Positions 12,604-15,072 of a stretch of DNA of 15,072 bases are shown here, one piece after another (within the stretch, counting starts at the first letter, position 1; the number at the start of each line of letters is the position of its first letter). This DNA comes from Terriglobia bacterium (lineage in GTDB: Bacteria; Acidobacteriota; Terriglobia; UBA7540). The notes beneath the pieces are model-generated. The model did not search any database and had not been told where the DNA came from. It saw only the letters and a list, made by a program, of their open reading frames with translations. A program made the position numbers and the translations under genes. Where the stretch lies: assembly GCA_022866195.1 (NCBI GenBank), contig JALHUF010000705.1:1-15072 (forward strand), written 5' to 3'.

Positions 12604-12679
12604 TTGGATTTTGGATTTTGGATTTGTGATCTGTTGCTCCTGACTTTCAACTTTCGACTTTTGACCTTTGACTTCTGTT
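12603..12679. repeat. Period-7 array of 11 units before panB
   Basis: Three TTTGGAT units, then TTGTGAT, CTGTTGC, TCCTGAC, TTTCAAC, TTTCGAC, TTTTGAC, CTTTGAC, TTCTGTT keep a strict 7-base register over 77 bases. Unlike most junctions here, a ribosome site (GAGGTAAGG) sits between the array and the panB ATG. Confidence 0.8.
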
Positions 12680-12695
12680 CTCACGAGGTAAGGCC

Positions 12696-13589
12696 ATGGA
12701 CCCGCACTCCGAGGCTGTGAGCAAAGTCACCGTTCCTCTGATTCTGGACCGTAAGCTTCGCGGTGAGAAAATCACCTGCCTGACCGCCTACGACTACCCC
12801 ACCGCACGCCTGGTGGACGAGGCCGGGATAGACATGATCCTGGTGGGAGATTCGCTGGCCCAGGTGGTGCTGGGCTACGATTCAACGATTCCGGTGACCC
12901 TGGAGGAGATGCTTCATCACTTGCGTGCGGTACGCCGGGCCACGCGGCGCGCCCTGCTCATCGTCGACCTGCCTTACGGCACCTACCACGTGGGGGAAGA
13001 GGAAACGTTGCGCGCGAGCATCCGCTGTCTGAAGGAAGGCGGCGCCGAGGCCGTGACGATAGAGGGCGGGAAGAAGCGCGCCGCCTTGATTCGGCGCTTG
13101 GTGGAGGCGGAAATCCCGGTGATGGGTCACATCGGCCTGACGCCGCAGTCGGTGCACAGCTTCGGCGGCTACCGCGTGCAGGGGAGAACGCTCGAATCCG
13201 CCCTGGAACTCCTGGCCGATGCCCAGGCGGTGGAGGACGCTGGCGCCTTCGCGCTGGTGCTGGAAGGCATACCGAGAGAGCTGGCGGCCCTCATCACCGG
13301 CCGGCTGAGGATTCCCACCGTGGGCATCGGCGCCGGGCCCGACTGCGACGGCCAAGTACTGGTGGTACACGATCTCCTGGGCCTGAGTTTCTCACCACGC
13401 GCCAAATTTGTGCGCTCCTACGCCGACCTCGCCGCTGTTCTGCGGGACGCCTTCGCGCGCTTCCGCGACGACGTCCTGGCGGGGCGCTATCCCGCCGACG
13501 CGGAGTCCTACCACTGGTCGGCAAGCCTGCGCGAGCAGTTTGAAAAGGAGGTCGCCACAAGAAGCTTGGAAGACGAATTTGAAGGGTAG
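12696..13589 (+). CDS. panB: 3-methyl-2-oxobutanoate hydroxymethyltransferase
   Basis: PanB transfers a hydroxymethyl group from 5,10-methylene-tetrahydrofolate to 2-oxoisovalerate, giving ketopantoate, the first committed step of pantothenate and CoA synthesis. The 297-residue TIM barrel shows TAYDYPTARLVDEAG (30-44), ILVGDSLAQVVLGYDST with metal ligand Asp52, VDLPYGTY with Asp91, VTIEGG, the long signature PVMGHIGLTPQSVHSFGGYR (141-160), the catalytic Glu190 in LVLEGIP, and PTVGIGAGPDCDGQVLVVHD. The ATG at 12696 has the ribosome site GAGGTAAGG. Dependence on a folate cofactor fits the nearby folK. panC follows after two heptad arrays. The last codons GAA GGG TAG run directly into a GGGTAAA repeat array. 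Confidence 0.97.
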   Translation: MDPHSEAVSKVTVPLILDRKLRGEKITCLTAYDYPTARLVDEAGIDMILVGDSLAQVVLGYDSTIPVTLEEMLHHLRAVRRATRRALLIVDLPYGTYHVGEEETLRASIRCLKEGGAEAVTIEGGKKRAALIRRLVEAEIPVMGHIGLTPQSVHSFGGYRVQGRTLESALELLADAQAVEDAGAFALVLEGIPRELAALITGRLRIPTVGIGAGPDCDGQVLVVHDLLGLSFSPRAKFVRSYADLAAVLRDAFARFRDDVLAGRYPADAESYHWSASLREQFEKEVATRSLEDEFEG

Positions 13590-13674
13590 GGTGTAAAGGG
13601 CAAAGGGTAAAGGGTAAAGGGTAAAGGGTGAAGGGTAAAGTATGAAGGGTGAAGCATGAAGTTCGAAGGGCAGA
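13584..13674 (+). repeat. GGGTAAA heptad array, G-quadruplex capable
   Basis: Thirteen 7-base units start in the panB stop region: GGGTAGG, GTGTAAA, GGGCAAA, GGGTAAA three times, GGGTGAA, GGGTAAA, GTATGAA, GGGTGAA, GCATGAA, GTTCGAA, GGGCAGA. Six GGG runs separated by exactly 4 bases (13598-13635) satisfy the usual G-quadruplex pattern on the coding strand and in the mRNA. Confidence 0.85.
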
Positions 13675-13692
13675 CTTCAGCTGCACCCCGGC

Positions 13693-13741
13693 ACTTCAAC
13701 CTTTACACTTTACACTTCAGACTTCACACTTCGCGTTTAAG
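13693..13741. repeat. Pyrimidine heptad array, inverse of the GGGTAAA array, abutting panC
   Basis: Seven units run ACTTCAA, CCTTTAC, ACTTTAC, ACTTCAG, ACTTCAC, ACTTCGC, GTTTAAG, then the panC ATG. They are largely complementary to units of the upstream array (for example GTGTAAA), so the junction can fold into an imperfect long hairpin. Confidence 0.75.
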
Positions 13742-15072
13742 ATGCGGCTAATCACTTCCATCGCGGAAATGGAGAATTTCTCCCGCCAGGCGCGGGCCGC
13801 AAGCGAATCTTTGGCCCTCGTGCCCACGATGGGAGCCCTGCACGAGGGCCATCTCAGTCTGGTACGCCAGGCCAAGCGTCAGTGTGACCTCGTTGTTGTC
13901 TCCATCTTTGTAAACCCTGCGCAATTCGCTCCGGGCGAAGACCTCGCCCGCTACCCCCGCAACCTGGAGCAAGACCTCGAGCTCCTGGGTCCCTACAACG
14001 TGGGCGCCGCGTTCGCGCCCAGTACGGCGGAGATGTATCCGGCAGGTTACGAGACGTTTGTCGAACCGGGTGCGGTTGCCGTCCTGCTCGAAGGCGCGGC
14101 CCGGCCGGGCCACTTTCGCGGAGTCGCCAGCGTCGCGCTGAAGCTCTTCAACATCGTCAAGCCGAACCTGGCCTACTTCGGTCAGAAGGACTTCCAACAG
14201 GCGCAGGTCATCCGCCGCCTGGTGGAAGACTTGAACCTAGACGTCCGGCTGGTCATCTGTCCCACGGTACGCGAACCCGACGGCCTGGCAAGAAGTTCAC
14301 GTAACGCTTACCTGCGTCCGGAAGAGCGCGCGGCCGCGCCGCTTTTGTATCGGAGTCTGCGGCGGGCGGAAGAGCTCGCCCAGACAGGCGAAACAGACGC
14401 ACCGAAGTTGCTGGAGGAAATGCGGAAGGTGTTTGCAGACGAACCTCGCGCCCAGCTCGAGTACGCGGCAATCGTCGATCCCACGCGGTTCCAGCCTGTC
14501 GAACGGGTGACCAGCGGTTGCGTGGCCCTGATCGCGGCCCGGATTGGGCCGGCGCGGCTAATCGACAATCTGATTCTCGGCCCGCCGGGCGCGAGCCCGG
14601 AAACCCTCCTCCAACTGGCGCTGACGGCAGGCCCCATGGCAGCCACCCAGATCCGCGTCCCAGGCCTGGAGGCGGAGGCCTTGCGGCTGCGTATCGAGAA
14701 CTGCCGCGACTGCGCGGCGCTCACCTCCATCTGGCTGCCACCCCGCCAGTTCCTGACCAGGTATCTGAAGCGCGATTACCCTGACCTGAACGCAGTGCGC
14801 GTGGCCGTCATTGGGCGCGACGCGCCGGGGGCCGCGGAGAACTTCCTCTACCACGCGCCGGAGAGTGTCAACCGCTTCGTCACCGGGCTCTACGAACTCT
14901 TGGGGGTGAAGGATTTCGCGGAGTTCAAAACGCGCTTCGTCTTGGCGGACGCCATCCGTTGCCACGCCACCCGGCTGCACGTGCCGGAAAAAGCTCTGGC
15001 CAACTGCGCCAAGCACTTGAACGCGGAATTGAAGCTCTTTCCGAACCTGAAGACGATTGTAGTGCTGGGCGA
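13742..15072 (+). CDS. panC: Pantothenate synthetase fused to a uracil-DNA-glycosylase-like iron-sulfur domain (3' end outside window)
   Basis: PanC condenses pantoate and beta-alanine using ATP. Residues 1 to about 280 are a full PanC: PTMGALHEGHLSL (28-40), IFVNPAQF, YFGQKDFQQ (145-153), REPDGLARSSRNAYL (177-191, the KMSKS-like loop) and the usual end RLIDNLIL (272-279). No stop follows. After a linker of about 30 residues comes a second domain: ENCRDCAAL (Cys321, Cys324), VAVIGRDAPGAAENF (GRDAPG 358-363), AESVNRF-type helices, ADAIRCHATR (Cys407), NCAKHL (Cys422) and PNLKTIVVLG at the window edge. This matches the family 4 uracil-DNA glycosylase plan, C-x2-C, a GExPG-like motif, then C-x14-C for a 4Fe-4S cluster. 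I translated the junction codon by codon and found it open. The start lacks a clear ribosome site. Fusion partners known to me for PanC are cytidylate kinases, not glycosylases. Confidence 0.88.
   Translation, partial: MRLITSIAEMENFSRQARAASESLALVPTMGALHEGHLSLVRQAKRQCDLVVVSIFVNPAQFAPGEDLARYPRNLEQDLELLGPYNVGAAFAPSTAEMYPAGYETFVEPGAVAVLLEGAARPGHFRGVASVALKLFNIVKPNLAYFGQKDFQQAQVIRRLVEDLNLDVRLVICPTVREPDGLARSSRNAYLRPEERAAAPLLYRSLRRAEELAQTGETDAPKLLEEMRKVFADEPRAQLEYAAIVDPTRFQPVERVTSGCVALIAARIGPARLIDNLILGPPGASPETLLQLALTAGPMAATQIRVPGLEAEALRLRIENCRDCAALTSIWLPPRQFLTRYLKRDYPDLNAVRVAVIGRDAPGAAENFLYHAPESVNRFVTGLYELLGVKDFAEFKTRFVLADAIRCHATRLHVPEKALANCAKHLNAELKLFPNLKTIVVLG

Noticed and set aside
13584..13741. 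CRISPR array or telomere-like element
   Set aside because: The units are 7 bases with no spacers, and similar arrays occur at many junctions, so they are heptad repeats.
14558..15016. Minus-strand 152-codon frame opposite the panC fusion
   Set aside because: It is the antisense shadow of a plus-strand frame with clear glycosylase-like motifs.

Overview
The window reads as chromosomal DNA of a GC-rich bacterium, most likely an Acidobacteriota lineage. That placement is an inference. It rests on the gene order (ruvC-ruvA-ruvB followed by folK, a deoxynucleoside kinase, panB and panC), a HicB-type small protein of the kind common in that phylum, and gene junctions packed with short repeats. No rRNA, tRNA, CRISPR array, transposase or integrase was found.

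Layout. Bases 1-459 hold the 3' end of a glutamate dehydrogenase gene. Bases 460-1240 are non-coding, with hairpins, a 69-bp palindromic repeat and, at the end, a good sigma70-type promoter. Bases 1241-3898 are a compact four-gene plus-strand cassette of visibly lower GC and different codon use: a membrane protein, a 119-aa basic protein starting Met-Gly-Gly, a 100-aa protein, and a 421-aa QueC-like ATP-dependent enzyme. Bases 3899-4318 are repeat-rich and non-coding. A minus-strand hicB-like gene follows (4319-4531); its hicA partner is cut off after about 8 codons exactly where the repeats begin.

Bases 4760-8572 hold a sugar-phosphate gene set: an LsrF-type aldolase, a ribulose-phosphate 3-epimerase family protein, and a two-domain class II aldolase/short-chain dehydrogenase. 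Bases 8671-11082 encode the Holliday-junction machinery RuvC, RuvA and RuvB. RuvA appears to use a CTG start. Bases 11148-15072 encode FolK, a deoxynucleoside kinase, PanB and PanC. The PanC reading frame continues past the normal end of PanC into a uracil-DNA-glycosylase-like domain with four cysteines spaced as in iron-sulfur family 4 enzymes.

The best candidate for an undescribed system is the 1241-3898 cassette. The QueC-like enzyme is of the long type found in anti-phage operons (QatC of QatABCD, Cap9 of type IV CBASS) rather than in queuosine biosynthesis. It is encoded with small partners, one beginning Met-Gly-Gly, and with a multi-pass membrane protein that could be an effector, but without the Qat ATPase and TatD nuclease or a CBASS cyclase. 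Two other notable points are the PanC-glycosylase fusion and the period-7 repeat arrays at seven consecutive junctions of the housekeeping part, absent from the cassette.
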